Assembly (NCBI GenBank): GCA_001799615.1
Contig: MGTU01000002.1
Span: forward strand, 1-63,600
Source of the DNA: Elusimicrobia bacterium GWA2_61_42
GTDB taxonomy: Bacteria > Elusimicrobiota > Elusimicrobia > Elusimicrobiales > UBA9959
Direction of reading: 5' to 3'
DNA: 63,600 nucleotides
The notes beneath the pieces were generated by a model that was not told where the DNA came from, did no database searches, and worked only from the letters and a program-made list of their open reading frames with translations. Positions 33,087 through 41,185 of this stretch are shown in pieces. The position numbers were made by a program, and so were the translations under genes. Numbering within the stretch: the stretch's first letter is position 1; every line of letters begins with the position of its first letter.

Positions 33087-33106
33087 TTATCCACAGGTTA
33101 TCAACA
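33087..33106 (+). promoter_or_regulatory. Two DnaA-box-like sequences
   Basis: TTATCCACA (33087-33095) matches the strict DnaA box and TTATCAACA (33098-33106) is a one-base variant, in direct orientation 11 bp apart. They lie just upstream of the TTGACATAT array. The rest of 32902-33086 is a purine/pyrimidine-rich spacer with weak hairpins and no gene. Confidence 0.6.
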
Positions 33107-33110
33107 AGCC

Positions 33111-33171
33111 TTGACATATGATTGACATATGTCTGCCATATATTGACATATAAAGCATTTTAGGCTAGAAT
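33111..33171 (+). promoter_or_regulatory. Four phased TTGACATAT repeats over a sigma-70 promoter
   Basis: TTGACATATG at 33111 and 33122, a degenerate CTGCCATAT at 33133, and TTGACATATA at 33143: starts 11, 11 and 10 bp apart, so one per helical turn. The last copy is also the -35 (TTGACA 33143-33148), 17 bp from TAGAAT (33166-33171). GACATATGTC (33124-33133) is a perfect palindrome. This looks like an operator for cooperative binding, most simply by the product of the following gene. Confidence 0.72.
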
Positions 33172-33213
33172 TATGGCATAAGACGCATATAAGCCCCGGC
33201 AAAGGCGGAGACT

Positions 33214-33690
33214 ATGAATTATAAGCTCAGGATAAAACACCCTTCAGGGGCGGAATTCGAGGCGGAAGGCCCGGCGGAGTTCATACAGACCGAAAAAGAA
33301 GGCTTCCTGAACCGCCTTACGCCAACCTCCGGAGAGCAGCCAAAACACCATGAAGCCGCCCAGGATGGCTCCGTCTGGAGCGCCCTGGCCGAGGCCAAGA
33401 ACGGCCTGCTGATCCTTAGAAACAAGCACCCGAACCTCAAAGCCGGAGACGCCGCCCTGCTGCTTCTAGCCGCCGAAATGCAGCTGAACGGCAGGCAATC
33501 CGTAAGCGCCATAGCCCTGTCCAGGGCCATAAAGATCTCCGGCTATGTGCCGGAACGCATAGACCGACTGCTGACTAAAGCCAACCGGGAAGGCCTGGTA
33601 AAAGCCTCCGGAACCAAGCGCAACCGGGCCTACCAGATAACCGATAAAGGCCGGGAAAGAGCCTGGCTGGAAGCCAGAAAACTGACCTGA
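33214..33690 (+). CDS. Winged-helix-like putative regulator next to dif
   Basis: 158 aa. The N-terminal 30 residues form a beta-strand-rich segment (YKLRIKHPSGAEFEAEGPAEFIQTEKEGFL). A helical C-terminal half has a winged-helix pattern: AGDAALLLLAAEMQLNGRQSVSAIALSRAIKISGYVPERIDRLLTKANREGLVKASGTKRNRAYQITDKGRERA, with recognition-helix and wing positions as in MarR/PadR-like proteins. No named family is recognised. It is expressed from a sigma-70 promoter covered by four phased repeats, so autoregulation is likely. Ribosome-binding site GGCGGAGAC. It sits 190 bp from dif. Confidence 0.62.
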   Translation: MNYKLRIKHPSGAEFEAEGPAEFIQTEKEGFLNRLTPTSGEQPKHHEAAQDGSVWSALAEAKNGLLILRNKHPNLKAGDAALLLLAAEMQLNGRQSVSAIALSRAIKISGYVPERIDRLLTKANREGLVKASGTKRNRAYQITDKGRERAWLEARKLT

Positions 33691-33876
33691 ACCGCGGGCC
33701 CGCCAGGGCCAGACCAAAGGAAAGACAGGCCTGGCGCAAGAAACAAGCAGCCAAATAACCAGCCAAACCAAAGTCGGTCGACAAACCCCAGGCCGAACCA
33801 ATAAGATCCGCCAACAATAGACCAAAAACACGCAAAAACACCAGGCAGCAGGCCTGCGCCCAGTCTTATCCCTAGG

Positions 33877-33904
33877 ACTTACGATAAGATATATTATGTT
33901 AACT
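33877..33904 (+). promoter_or_regulatory. dif: dif site for XerC/XerD dimer resolution
   Basis: 28 bp: an 11-bp left arm ACTTACGATAA (33877-33887), a 6-bp centre, and an 11-bp right arm TTATGTTAACT (33894-33904). The right arm matches the E. coli XerD arm TTATGTTAAAT at 10 of 11 positions and the B. subtilis arm TTATGTAAACT at 10 of 11; the left arm begins ACTT like B. subtilis. Genes on both sides point toward it. Recombination here resolves chromosome dimers before division. Confidence 0.82.
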
Positions 33905-34074
33905 TACTAATCCCCCTGAGCATTATCCCTAAGGCAACAATCGCAGTCAATGTTCTACGGATTATGCTTGTTTTATAACACTTATTTATTAATATCTAAT
34001 ATCGTTTATAGATTTTTATTACTAGCAAAGAAAACCCTCCCTGGAAGACCGGGGCCGGCCAGGTTTTCAAATTT

Positions 34075-34389
34075 TGAAACTCAAAATTTTGCCAACTTTT
34101 AGGAAATTAAAAACCGTGAAAGCCAAAGATCAGGCAAAAATGCGGTCCCCCAAAAATACCATGCAGAGGCCCAAAACAGCGAGATCCGCAAAGCTGAAAA
34201 TCAGCCAACTTTTAAAGAACTTTAAAAGGGCCGCAAACGGCAAAGGCAGGGCAAAGGCCCAAAGAGGCACAAATACCCCCCTCAGACCCCGGATAGCCCG
34301 GAATACCACCAAGCCAGGGCCGCCAAAGACCCCCACAAGGCAGCCAAACAAGCTGAAAATCAGCCTGATTTCAAGGAAATTATAAATAC
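34075..34389 (+). repeat. Three degenerate 40-bp repeats downstream of dif
   Basis: Copies at 34075-34117, 34191-34229 and 34350-34389 share an A-rich start (AAGCTGAAAATCAGCC in the last two) and a CAACTTTTARRGAA-like middle. A related palindromic AAATCAGCCTGATTT occurs in the third copy and near 33044. ACCATGAAGAG or a close variant follows two copies. Function unknown. Confidence 0.45.
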
Positions 34390-34708
34390 CATGAAGAGGA
34401 GAAGAGGCAAGGAAAGGGAAAAACAGCCAAAAAGCAAACGATCGCAAAACACCATGAAGAGCCAGGGAAGGCAGCGAAGGCCCTGAAAGGGTCTTAAAAA
34501 ACACCAACAGGAATTTTACGGGGAGAACCTGAAAGAGCGGCAAAGACCTCAGAATCGCCAGACACCCGCAGGGTTTCTTCCTGGTGGTGGAAGACAAGCC
34601 GAAAACACCACAAAAAGGAATACCCGGAAAGTAATTTTCCGGGCAAAAAAGACAAAGGCGGTGAAAACAGGCGGCGCGCGCCGCTAAAAAGACCTGGACG
34701 GCGGTTTT

Positions 34709-35035
34709 CTAGTTATTTTTGGGGTAAGTACAGGCTATGGCGGGAATGATAAGCAGATAACCGGTCAGCAAAAGGGCGGGAGAGACTATGGCCCAGGCGT
34801 TCTGCCCCCCCGGATCCACCCGGCCAAGCAGGAAATAGCCGAGAACTATCAAAAGCAGGGCGGAAAACCAGAGCGCCGGGCATTTTAGCGCGCTTCCCCC
34901 CTCCTGCGCGGCTTCGGGGGCCTGGCCGGCTCCCAAAACCTGCCCAAAACCCGCGGGCGCCGCGCCGCCGGAAATATCCCGGGGCTGTTTTACAGGTTTT
35001 TCCCTGTCGGCGCGCTGACGTTTCTTCTTTGCCAT
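34709..35035 (-). CDS. Small two-helix membrane protein, unknown
   Basis: 108 aa. A basic N-terminus (MAKKKRQRADREKPVKQPRD) and a Gly/Ala linker are followed by two membrane helices (LWFSALLLIVLGYFLLG; AIVSPALLLTGYLLIIPAIACTY). No family is recognised. It is the last gene of the - strand series before the terminus region and lies 17 nt after the HEAT-repeat gene, so it may be co-transcribed with it. Confidence 0.58.
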   Translation of the reverse strand: MAKKKRQRADREKPVKQPRDISGGAAPAGFGQVLGAGQAPEAAQEGGSALKCPALWFSALLLIVLGYFLLGRVDPGGQNAWAIVSPALLLTGYLLIIPAIACTYPKNN

Positions 35036-35052
35036 TCGGAAGGCGGGCTTAT

Positions 35053-36141
35053 TTAAGGCTTAACCTGCAGCTGCAGCCTGGCCGCCAGGCGCTGCCGCGT
35101 AAAGTCCAGCATGTTCTTGCTTACGGGATCTTTTTCTCCGACGTAAAGTTCCTCTATAAATTGCAGGCTGCGCTTGTCGCCGATGGAGCCTATTACTTCC
35201 AGGGCCTGGTTCTTAAGGCTCAGGTCCGGGGCCTTTACGAACTCGTACGCCGTCACCAGCCCGTCGGCCGAGCCCAGCTTGGCCAGCGCCAGGGCCGCCT
35301 CTACGCGCACGTGGGGCTCCTCAGCCTTGTCCAGGCGCTTTGCCAGCTCGGGGGCGGCGGACTTGTCTCCGATGGCGCCAAGGGCCCTTACCGCCTCAAG
35401 GCGGGTGTATTTGTCGGGGTCGGCCAGCAGCTTGAAGATAGCCGGGGCGGCCTTCTTCGACTGCATCTGGCCCAGGGCCGAAACGACCACGCGGCGCATG
35501 GCCGCGTCGTCCAGCAGCTCTACCAGCTTGTCCTCGGCCGGCGCGTACCGCAGGGCGCCCAGGGTGTTGGCGGCCGCGTAGCGCACGGCGGGCGCTTCGT
35601 CCTTAAGCGCTTTTACCAGCGCCGGGCCGGCGGCCTGGTCCGCCATATAGGAAAGGGAACTGGCGGCCTGCTGCCGCACCAGCGCGTCCTTATCCTTGAG
35701 CAGCAGCTCGGAGATCTTCGCGGTGGACTCGCGGTGCACCAGCTGGCACAGGCCGTCCGCGGCGGACGAGCGCACCGCGCCGGCCTCGTCGCCCAGCGCT
35801 TTTACCAGGTGCGGCACGGCCTTTTGGTCGCGGCTGGCGCCCAGGAAATCGGCTCCCTGCCTGCGCACGGCGGGCTCTTTGGCCTTGAGCTTTTGAACGG
35901 CCTCCGCGAAAGGATCCGCGGGCAGGACGGCGGCGGGCTTGGCCGCGGGCGCGGCGGCCTTGACGGCGGGAGCGGCCGCGGGCTTGGCCGCCGGTTTAAC
36001 GGCGGGTTTGGCCGCGGGTTTGGCGGCGGCTTTCTTTACGGCGGGTTTCGGCGTTTTCAGCGGCGCGGTCTGGGCGCAGAGGAACAGCGCCGGCGCCAGG
36101 ATTAAAGTGAGGAAGAAAGAGGCGATTTTGATCTTTTTCAT
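35053..36141 (-). CDS. Exported HEAT-repeat protein
   Basis: 362 aa. Signal peptide at residues 1-24 (IKIASFFLTLILAPALFLCAQ), then about 60 residues of Lys/Pro/Ala repeats (AAAKPAAKPAVKPAAKPAA) that form an extended spacer, and then eight or so HEAT repeats of 30-31 residues (for example RRQGADFLGASRDQKAVPHLVKALGDEAGAVRSSAADGL, KYTRLEAVRALGAIGDKSAAPELAKRL). HEAT solenoids bind partner proteins. The KPAA spacer could cross the peptidoglycan, as in TonB. TATACT lies 12 nt before the ATG, so its leader is also extremely short. Confidence 0.82.
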   Translation of the reverse strand: MKKIKIASFFLTLILAPALFLCAQTAPLKTPKPAVKKAAAKPAAKPAVKPAAKPAAAPAVKAAAPAAKPAAVLPADPFAEAVQKLKAKEPAVRRQGADFLGASRDQKAVPHLVKALGDEAGAVRSSAADGLCQLVHRESTAKISELLLKDKDALVRQQAASSLSYMADQAAGPALVKALKDEAPAVRYAAANTLGALRYAPAEDKLVELLDDAAMRRVVVSALGQMQSKKAAPAIFKLLADPDKYTRLEAVRALGAIGDKSAAPELAKRLDKAEEPHVRVEAALALAKLGSADGLVTAYEFVKAPDLSLKNQALEVIGSIGDKRSLQFIEELYVGEKDPVSKNMLDFTRQRLAARLQLQVKP

Positions 36142-36174
36142 AATCTGAATTTTAGTATATTCCTCCGTTAATTG

Positions 36175-39015
36175 CTAGAACAGGGGCCCCAGATAAAAGT
36201 AGAAGATCTTGCCGCCGTCCGAAGTGCGCACCGCGTAGTCGAAGCTGAGCACCAGCTGGAAGGCCTGCAGCAGGAAGGTGTGCACGTTGATGCCGGCGCC
36301 GACCGAGCTGCGCACGTCGGAGCCCCTGAAGCTGCCGAGTTCCGAACTTCTATCCCAGCCGTAAGCCGAGTCCACGAAGACCTTGGCGTAGATGCCCTTG
36401 AAATAAAAATCCGGGAACATGTACCACATGTAATAGTTCAGGTCCTTGAACAAAGGCACGCGCAGCTCCGCGTTGTTGATGAACGTGCCGGGCTTTTCCA
36501 GGCGGTCCGAGGAGCCGGAAAAGCCGCGCACCCCGCCCAGGCCGCCGAACCCGAACAGGCGGCGGTCGCGCCCGGTGCTGCGCCCGGCGATGAAATTATT
36601 CACGAAGGCCGCGCGCTTGGACAGCGGGAAATACTTGAGGTACTGCAGCGTGTAGGAATCGTATTTAAGGTTGCCGCCCGCGACCTCGGCGGCCTTCGTC
36701 CACGACAGTTCGGTGCGCGAGCCGCGGTTGGCGGTCAGGTACAGGCCGTTGACGGTGTCGCGCACGTAGGCGGTCTGCACGGAGCGCGTATGCAGCCGCT
36801 CGGTCAGCGCGATGTCGGTAAAATCGTTGGTCTCGTCCTTGAGGACGGCGAAGGCCTGCACGCGGTTATAGCGGTCGAAAGGCCAGGCGGTGCCTACGGC
36901 GTGGCGGGTGTAGCGCTTGTCGTACTCCAGCCTGTCCGAGTTCACCGCGCCGTTGTAAGTGAGCGCGGTGGTCTGCAGGAACAGCGGCATGCGGTAGCGC
37001 GCGTAGGAATAGCTGGTCTGCAGGCTGAGGAAATCCGAGCCCGAATTATAGCTGAGGTACAGGCCCAGGTTATGGTTGCCCAGCATGTCGGAAGCCTGCC
37101 AGTAATTCATCCAGAAGAGCCCGCCTGGCGAGGAGAACAGGAACGCCGGGAAGAACAAATCCGTGGAGGCTTTGAACTTGTAGGGATTCACCGTCCCGCT
37201 GGCGCGCTTCAGCTCGAACTTTTCTTCCGGGGCGGCCGCGGCCGTCTTCTCGTACAGGAAATTCTCCGGGCGCGCTTCGTGGATGTCCATGCCGCCGCGC
37301 CTGAAAGCGGAAAAATAGACCTTGTCGCCGCTGACCGCCGGCGTAAAGACGCCCCCGACGCCGCGGGTCAGCCGCCGGGAAAGTCCGGAGGCCGGCTCAA
37401 AGGCGTACAGGTCGAAGTCGTAGCCGGCGTCGGAGATGAAGTAGATCTGCGAGCCGTCGGAGGAGAACACCGGGTCGTAAGCGCTGCCGCCGGGCGCCGG
37501 CACGGTGTAAGGCTGGCTGCCGCGCCGCAGCAGGCACAAAGCGCGCACGGGGCCGCTTGAATTCTCCACTTCGCAGGAGTAGGCCAGGGAGGCGCCGTCG
37601 GGGGAGTAAGCCGGGGAGGCCTCGTCCTGTTCGCTGCTGGTCAGCCGGGCGGCCGCCGCGGCCGGCAGCTCCCCCCCCCCGGCCAGGCGGTCGACGGGAG
37701 CCTCGTAAATATCGTTGAAGCCGCCGCTCATCCCGATGAAGGCCAGCTTTTTGCCGTCGGGCGAGAACACCGGCTGGCGCACTTCCGCGAGCCCCTCCAC
37801 GGAGGTCCGCGTAACTTCGCCCGAGCCGGGCCGGTACAGGTAAAGGTATTCCCGGTGGTTCTTCTGCCCGCTGAAAGCCAGGTAGCTGCCGTCGGGCGAC
37901 CAGGAGAGGCTGCGCAGCGGCTTGGTGAAGCGGCCGTAAGGGATATTCTCGGCGCCGGCCGCCAGGGCCGTCAGCCTGGTCTCCCCGTGCGTCGCCAGGT
38001 CCTTCACGCGCACTTCCGGCGGGTGGCCGGACCGCGTGGAAAGGAAAGCCAGTCTGTCCCCGCCGGGAGAAAGCGCGGGGCTGAGGTTGAACTCGGGGAT
38101 GTTCTGCGAGCCGCTGGTCCGGGCCGGGCCGTACACGCCCGGCTCCTGCAGGTTTTTGGCTTTAGCCTCGGCCAGGTATTTCAGCTCCGTGTGTTCGGCG
38201 AATTTTTTCTCGAACGCGGCAAGGTCGGCGCCGATCAGGGGCTGCAGCACCGAGCCGGCCTCGTAGCGGTTGCGGAACAGCTCCAGCATGCGGCGCGGCT
38301 TATCGGCCCCGTACTGCTCCGCCAGAAAGCGCATGGCGTGCCCGCCGGTCTTGTAGGCCAGCGTGGTCTGGTGCGGCTTCAGGTGGCCGAACTGGTTGAG
38401 GCGGCTCAGCGGGATGAGCCCGCCGGACAGGGCGGCGTCCCGGAGGTACATTTTTTCCAGGGCGTAGTCGCTCAGGCCGGTCTCGTACTCGGCCAGGCCC
38501 TCCATCATCCACAGCGGGTAGATGAAAGTTTTAAGGATGCGCGCGGACTTCCAGAAGCCGTCTATCAGCACGCTGAACTCCACCTCGTGGGCGAATTCGT
38601 GCTCCATCACGTCCTTCAGCCAGCCTTTCGAGCCGTCGGACCACACCATGAAGCGGTCCTTGAACGGCTCCGTCAGGCCGCCGATGCCGTCGGAGACGTC
38701 GGCCACGTTGGTCTGCTGCATGTCGTTGATGGAGGCGTAGAGGAAGAAAGGGATGCGCTTTGCCAGCGCGGGATTCAGGTCCGCGCTTTCGCGCTTGTAG
38801 GCGGCTTCCAGCACGCCGGAGGCGTAGGCCACCCAGGGCTCCGAACCGGGGTAATAATGTATGTCGAAGTGCTCGGTGGCGTAGATCTGCCACTCGAAGG
38901 ACTTTATTATTACCTTGTTCTCCTCCAGCGCGGCGGCCGGGGCGCCCAGGCAGAAAGCCGCCAGGGCCAGCGCGGCCGCTCTCAGGATCAGTTTTTTAGG
39001 AAAAGATACAGGCAT
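36175..39015 (-). CDS. Outer-membrane fusion: HExxH peptidase-like + TolB-like propeller + barrel
   Basis: 946 aa. Signal peptide at 1-28. Residues 40-260 form a peptidase-MA-like (gluzincin) domain: HEFAH at 139-143 in VMEHEFAHEVEF and EGLAEY at 172-177 as the third-ligand block. Residues 300-580 are WD40/TolB-like blades (LSWSPDGSYLAFSGQ, PVFSPDGKKLAFIGM, PAYSPDGASLAYSC, PVFSSDGSQIYFISD). From about 620 a D15/Omp85-type barrel follows, with FGGLGGVRGFSGSSDRLEKPG and a terminal Phe. It probably sits in the outer membrane with propeller and peptidase in the periplasm or outside. It is encoded between the TPR and HEAT genes. Similar multi-domain proteins occur in Bacteroidota; function unknown. 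Confidence 0.8.
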   Translation of the reverse strand: MPVSFPKKLILRAAALALAAFCLGAPAAALEENKVIIKSFEWQIYATEHFDIHYYPGSEPWVAYASGVLEAAYKRESADLNPALAKRIPFFLYASINDMQQTNVADVSDGIGGLTEPFKDRFMVWSDGSKGWLKDVMEHEFAHEVEFSVLIDGFWKSARILKTFIYPLWMMEGLAEYETGLSDYALEKMYLRDAALSGGLIPLSRLNQFGHLKPHQTTLAYKTGGHAMRFLAEQYGADKPRRMLELFRNRYEAGSVLQPLIGADLAAFEKKFAEHTELKYLAEAKAKNLQEPGVYGPARTSGSQNIPEFNLSPALSPGGDRLAFLSTRSGHPPEVRVKDLATHGETRLTALAAGAENIPYGRFTKPLRSLSWSPDGSYLAFSGQKNHREYLYLYRPGSGEVTRTSVEGLAEVRQPVFSPDGKKLAFIGMSGGFNDIYEAPVDRLAGGGELPAAAAARLTSSEQDEASPAYSPDGASLAYSCEVENSSGPVRALCLLRRGSQPYTVPAPGGSAYDPVFSSDGSQIYFISDAGYDFDLYAFEPASGLSRRLTRGVGGVFTPAVSGDKVYFSAFRRGGMDIHEARPENFLYEKTAAAAPEEKFELKRASGTVNPYKFKASTDLFFPAFLFSSPGGLFWMNYWQASDMLGNHNLGLYLSYNSGSDFLSLQTSYSYARYRMPLFLQTTALTYNGAVNSDRLEYDKRYTRHAVGTAWPFDRYNRVQAFAVLKDETNDFTDIALTERLHTRSVQTAYVRDTVNGLYLTANRGSRTELSWTKAAEVAGGNLKYDSYTLQYLKYFPLSKRAAFVNNFIAGRSTGRDRRLFGFGGLGGVRGFSGSSDRLEKPGTFINNAELRVPLFKDLNYYMWYMFPDFYFKGIYAKVFVDSAYGWDRSSELGSFRGSDVRSSVGAGINVHTFLLQAFQLVLSFDYAVRTSDGGKIFYFYLGPLF

Positions 39016-39047
39016 TTTACCCGGAGGCAGGGCCTCCCGCCCCGCCC

Positions 39048-39995
39048 TTATTTCTTCTTTTTGGCCGCCGCTTTGCGGGCTTTCTCAAGTTTGGCCAGCA
39101 GGCTCCTGCCCTCTTCATGGGCGGGGTTCAGCGCCAGCAGCCGCTGCAGATAAGCATAAGCTCCGTCGGAGTCCTTGTTCTTGTAGGCCGCGTCCCCGGC
39201 CAGCCAGAGCAGGGCCGCCTGGTCCGTAAAGCCGCCGACGGTCTCGGCGGAGTCCGCCGCTTTTTTCAGGAAGGCGGCGGCCTTCGCGTAGTCCTTAAGT
39301 TCGTAATTTATGCGGCCCTCGGCGTAATCGGCCAGGAAGGCGCCGCCGCCCCCCTGCGCGCGCAGGTCCGATAAAATTTTGGAATGGTCCTGCTTGTTCT
39401 TCCAGCGCGCCAGCGCCAGGTTTTCCAGCAGCACCGGGTCGGCGGTGTCGTCCTTAAGGAGCAGTTCGTACTCGCGCACCGCCCCGGGGAAATCCCCGGC
39501 CGCGTAGCAGAGCTTGGCCAGCAGCATCCTGGCTTCCGTGTCGGCCGGGAAATTATTGAGGAACTTGCGGTATTCCTGCGCGGCAAAATCGTAAAGGCCC
39601 ACGGCCTGGTACATGCTCCCCAGGTAATAAAAAGATCGCGCGTCGGCGTGGCCCAGGCCGCGGGCGCGCTCCAGGTCCGCTATGGCTTCAATGTAGCGGG
39701 GCTGGCCCAGCTGGTATTTGAGGCGGCCGGCCTCGGCCAGGGCCGGCATATCGTCGGGGTTGGCGGCCAGCGCGGCCTGCAGCTCGGCCAGCCGGCGCTC
39801 GGCCTTGGACGACTGCATGAAATCCGCGGCCGTCCTGGGGAAATCGGGGGCCGCGCGGTTCACGCGCCCCATATAAACGTAGAGCGCCGCCAGCATGAAG
39901 AACAAGAACATGCCCAACGGCGCGCCGTACGTATGAAGTATCTTCCTGACCGCCCCCTTTAATGCGTGGGAGCGTGGCTCATAACTCACCTTCAT
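39048..39995 (-). CDS. Membrane-anchored TPR protein
   Basis: 315 aa. One membrane helix at about residues 23-42 (YGAPLGMFLFFMLAALYVYMG) and then a long series of TPR helices: ERRLAELQAALAANPDDMPALAEAGRLKYQL, DARSFYYLGSMYQAVGLYDFAAQEYRKFLNNFP, EARMLLAKLCYAAGDFPGAVREYELLLKDD, and a last pair near residue 285. It ends in a Lys-rich tail (KARKAAAKKKK). The start overlaps the rpsA end by 17 nt, so translation is coupled to ribosomal protein S1. A scaffolding role is likely. Confidence 0.8.
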   Translation of the reverse strand: MKVSYEPRSHALKGAVRKILHTYGAPLGMFLFFMLAALYVYMGRVNRAAPDFPRTAADFMQSSKAERRLAELQAALAANPDDMPALAEAGRLKYQLGQPRYIEAIADLERARGLGHADARSFYYLGSMYQAVGLYDFAAQEYRKFLNNFPADTEARMLLAKLCYAAGDFPGAVREYELLLKDDTADPVLLENLALARWKNKQDHSKILSDLRAQGGGGAFLADYAEGRINYELKDYAKAAAFLKKAADSAETVGGFTDQAALLWLAGDAAYKNKDSDGAYAYLQRLLALNPAHEEGRSLLAKLEKARKAAAKKKK

Positions 39996-41178
39996 CCTCC
40001 GAGTTTTCCAGAAGGATCTGTCCCAGCGTCAGCGAGGGAGAGCCCTTGAGGTACTGCGCCATGCGCTTGCGGTCTTCCACTTCTTCGCAGCGCTTGATGG
40101 ACAGGTTGAGCCTGAAATTTTCGGTATTGATGCCCACGACCACGCCGCTGACTTCCTGCCCTTCTTTGGGCGCGCCTTCCGCGCCGTAATCCTCGGGGGA
40201 GATGAAGCCTTCCACCAGCTCGCTGATCCTGAGTACGGCGCCCTCGGGCGTGACCGCGGCTACTTTAGCCTTCAGGAGGGACCGGTAGGCGAACTTGCGC
40301 TTGAGCATGTCCACGGGGTTGGGCATCAGCTGTTTGAGGCCGAACAGCAGGCGCTCGCCTTCCTTGTCCACGGCGAGCACCTTGCACTTCACGCGCTGGC
40401 CGCGCTTGTAGCCCTTCAGGGCTTCCTGCGGGTTCTTCCAGGCCAGGTCGGCCAGTTTCACCTGGCCCTCTATGCCCTGGAACCTGACCAGCAGGCCTTC
40501 CTCGGTAACTTTGGAGACCACGCCGCGCACCAGGCGGCCCGGGGCCACCTCGGCGAGGACCTGGCCGCGGCGCTGCTTCTCGTCCTCTTCCAGGACCTGG
40601 CGGCGCGACACCACCACCTTGCGGTCCTTCTCGTTGAAGTCCGTGATATAGAACTTTATTTTGGCGTTCGGCGGCAGGTAATGCTTGTGCGCCCCGCCCA
40701 GCTCGGAAAGGGAGAGCGGCATGAAAGCCCGCATCCCGGAAATATCCACGATGTAGCCGCCCTTGACGATCTCGGTGACCTTGCCCTTCAGGCGTTCCTT
40801 GGCCTCGAACATCTTCCTCGCCATTTCCCAGGCGGCCTTTTCGCGGGCGCGGCGGTGGGACATGATGGAATGGCGGCCTTCGGTGCCCTTCCTTTCGAAC
40901 ACGGCCTGCACTTCGTCGCCGGGGACGGGGGTTTTCTCGTCCTGGAAATCGGCCAGAGGGATGGCGGCTTCTTTCTTTTCGCCTATGTCGACCAGCACGT
41001 ATTCGGCGTTGACCTGCACGACCTTGACGGTGACGACGTCGCGGGAATAGACCTTTTCGGTGACCTCGGCCTCGGCCTTCAGGAGGTCGGCCATCGACAT
41101 TTCTTCCTCGGCGCCCTGCGCGGCCGGTTTCTTGTCTTTGTCCTGGTCTTCAATGTGCTGGGTCTCGTTGGTTTCCAT
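39979..41178 (-). CDS. rpsA: S1-repeat protein (30S ribosomal protein S1 type)
   Basis: 399 aa. Four S1 RNA-binding repeats in tandem: VKVVQVNAEYVLVDIGEKKEAAIPLADF (about 35-100), KGKVTEIVKGGYIVDISGMRAFMPLSLSEL (115-180), VRGVVSKVTEEGLLVRFQGIEGQVKLADL (210-270), LLKAKVAAVTPEGAVLRISELVEGFISPED (310-370). E. coli S1 has six. Short four-repeat S1 proteins bind mRNA during initiation in several phyla; leaderless messages would not need it. It follows plsC by 8 nt, and the cmk-plsC-rpsA order is widespread. Confidence 0.88.
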   Translation of the reverse strand: METNETQHIEDQDKDKKPAAQGAEEEMSMADLLKAEAEVTEKVYSRDVVTVKVVQVNAEYVLVDIGEKKEAAIPLADFQDEKTPVPGDEVQAVFERKGTEGRHSIMSHRRAREKAAWEMARKMFEAKERLKGKVTEIVKGGYIVDISGMRAFMPLSLSELGGAHKHYLPPNAKIKFYITDFNEKDRKVVVSRRQVLEEDEKQRRGQVLAEVAPGRLVRGVVSKVTEEGLLVRFQGIEGQVKLADLAWKNPQEALKGYKRGQRVKCKVLAVDKEGERLLFGLKQLMPNPVDMLKRKFAYRSLLKAKVAAVTPEGAVLRISELVEGFISPEDYGAEGAPKEGQEVSGVVVGINTENFRLNLSIKRCEEVEDRKRMAQYLKGSPSLTLGQILLENSEDEGEL

Positions 41179-41185
41179 GTGGGTA

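Larger units (their letters stand above)
33691..34708. other. Terminus intergenic region around dif, A-rich, no supported gene
   Basis: About 1 kb without a convincing gene. It contains the dif site, an AT-rich core (33880-34030), three degenerate 40-bp repeats (34075-34389), and five or so AAACACCA words (33342 in the gene, 33837, 34449, 34500, 34608). Outside the core the + strand is rich in A and poor in T. A hairpin CCCGGAAA/TTTCCGGG ends near 34644. Lys/Arg-rich reading frames here follow from the base composition. Confidence 0.6.

Noticed and set aside
33087..34030. Chromosomal origin of replication (oriC)
   Set aside because: DnaA boxes and AT-rich DNA are present, but dnaA/dnaN are absent, genes converge rather than diverge, and a dif site is present.
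34074..34385. 103-codon + strand reading frame, very rich in Lys and Arg
   Set aside because: It begins with TTG, lacks a ribosome-binding site, and its composition follows from the A-rich strand; the repeats in it are DNA repeats next to dif.
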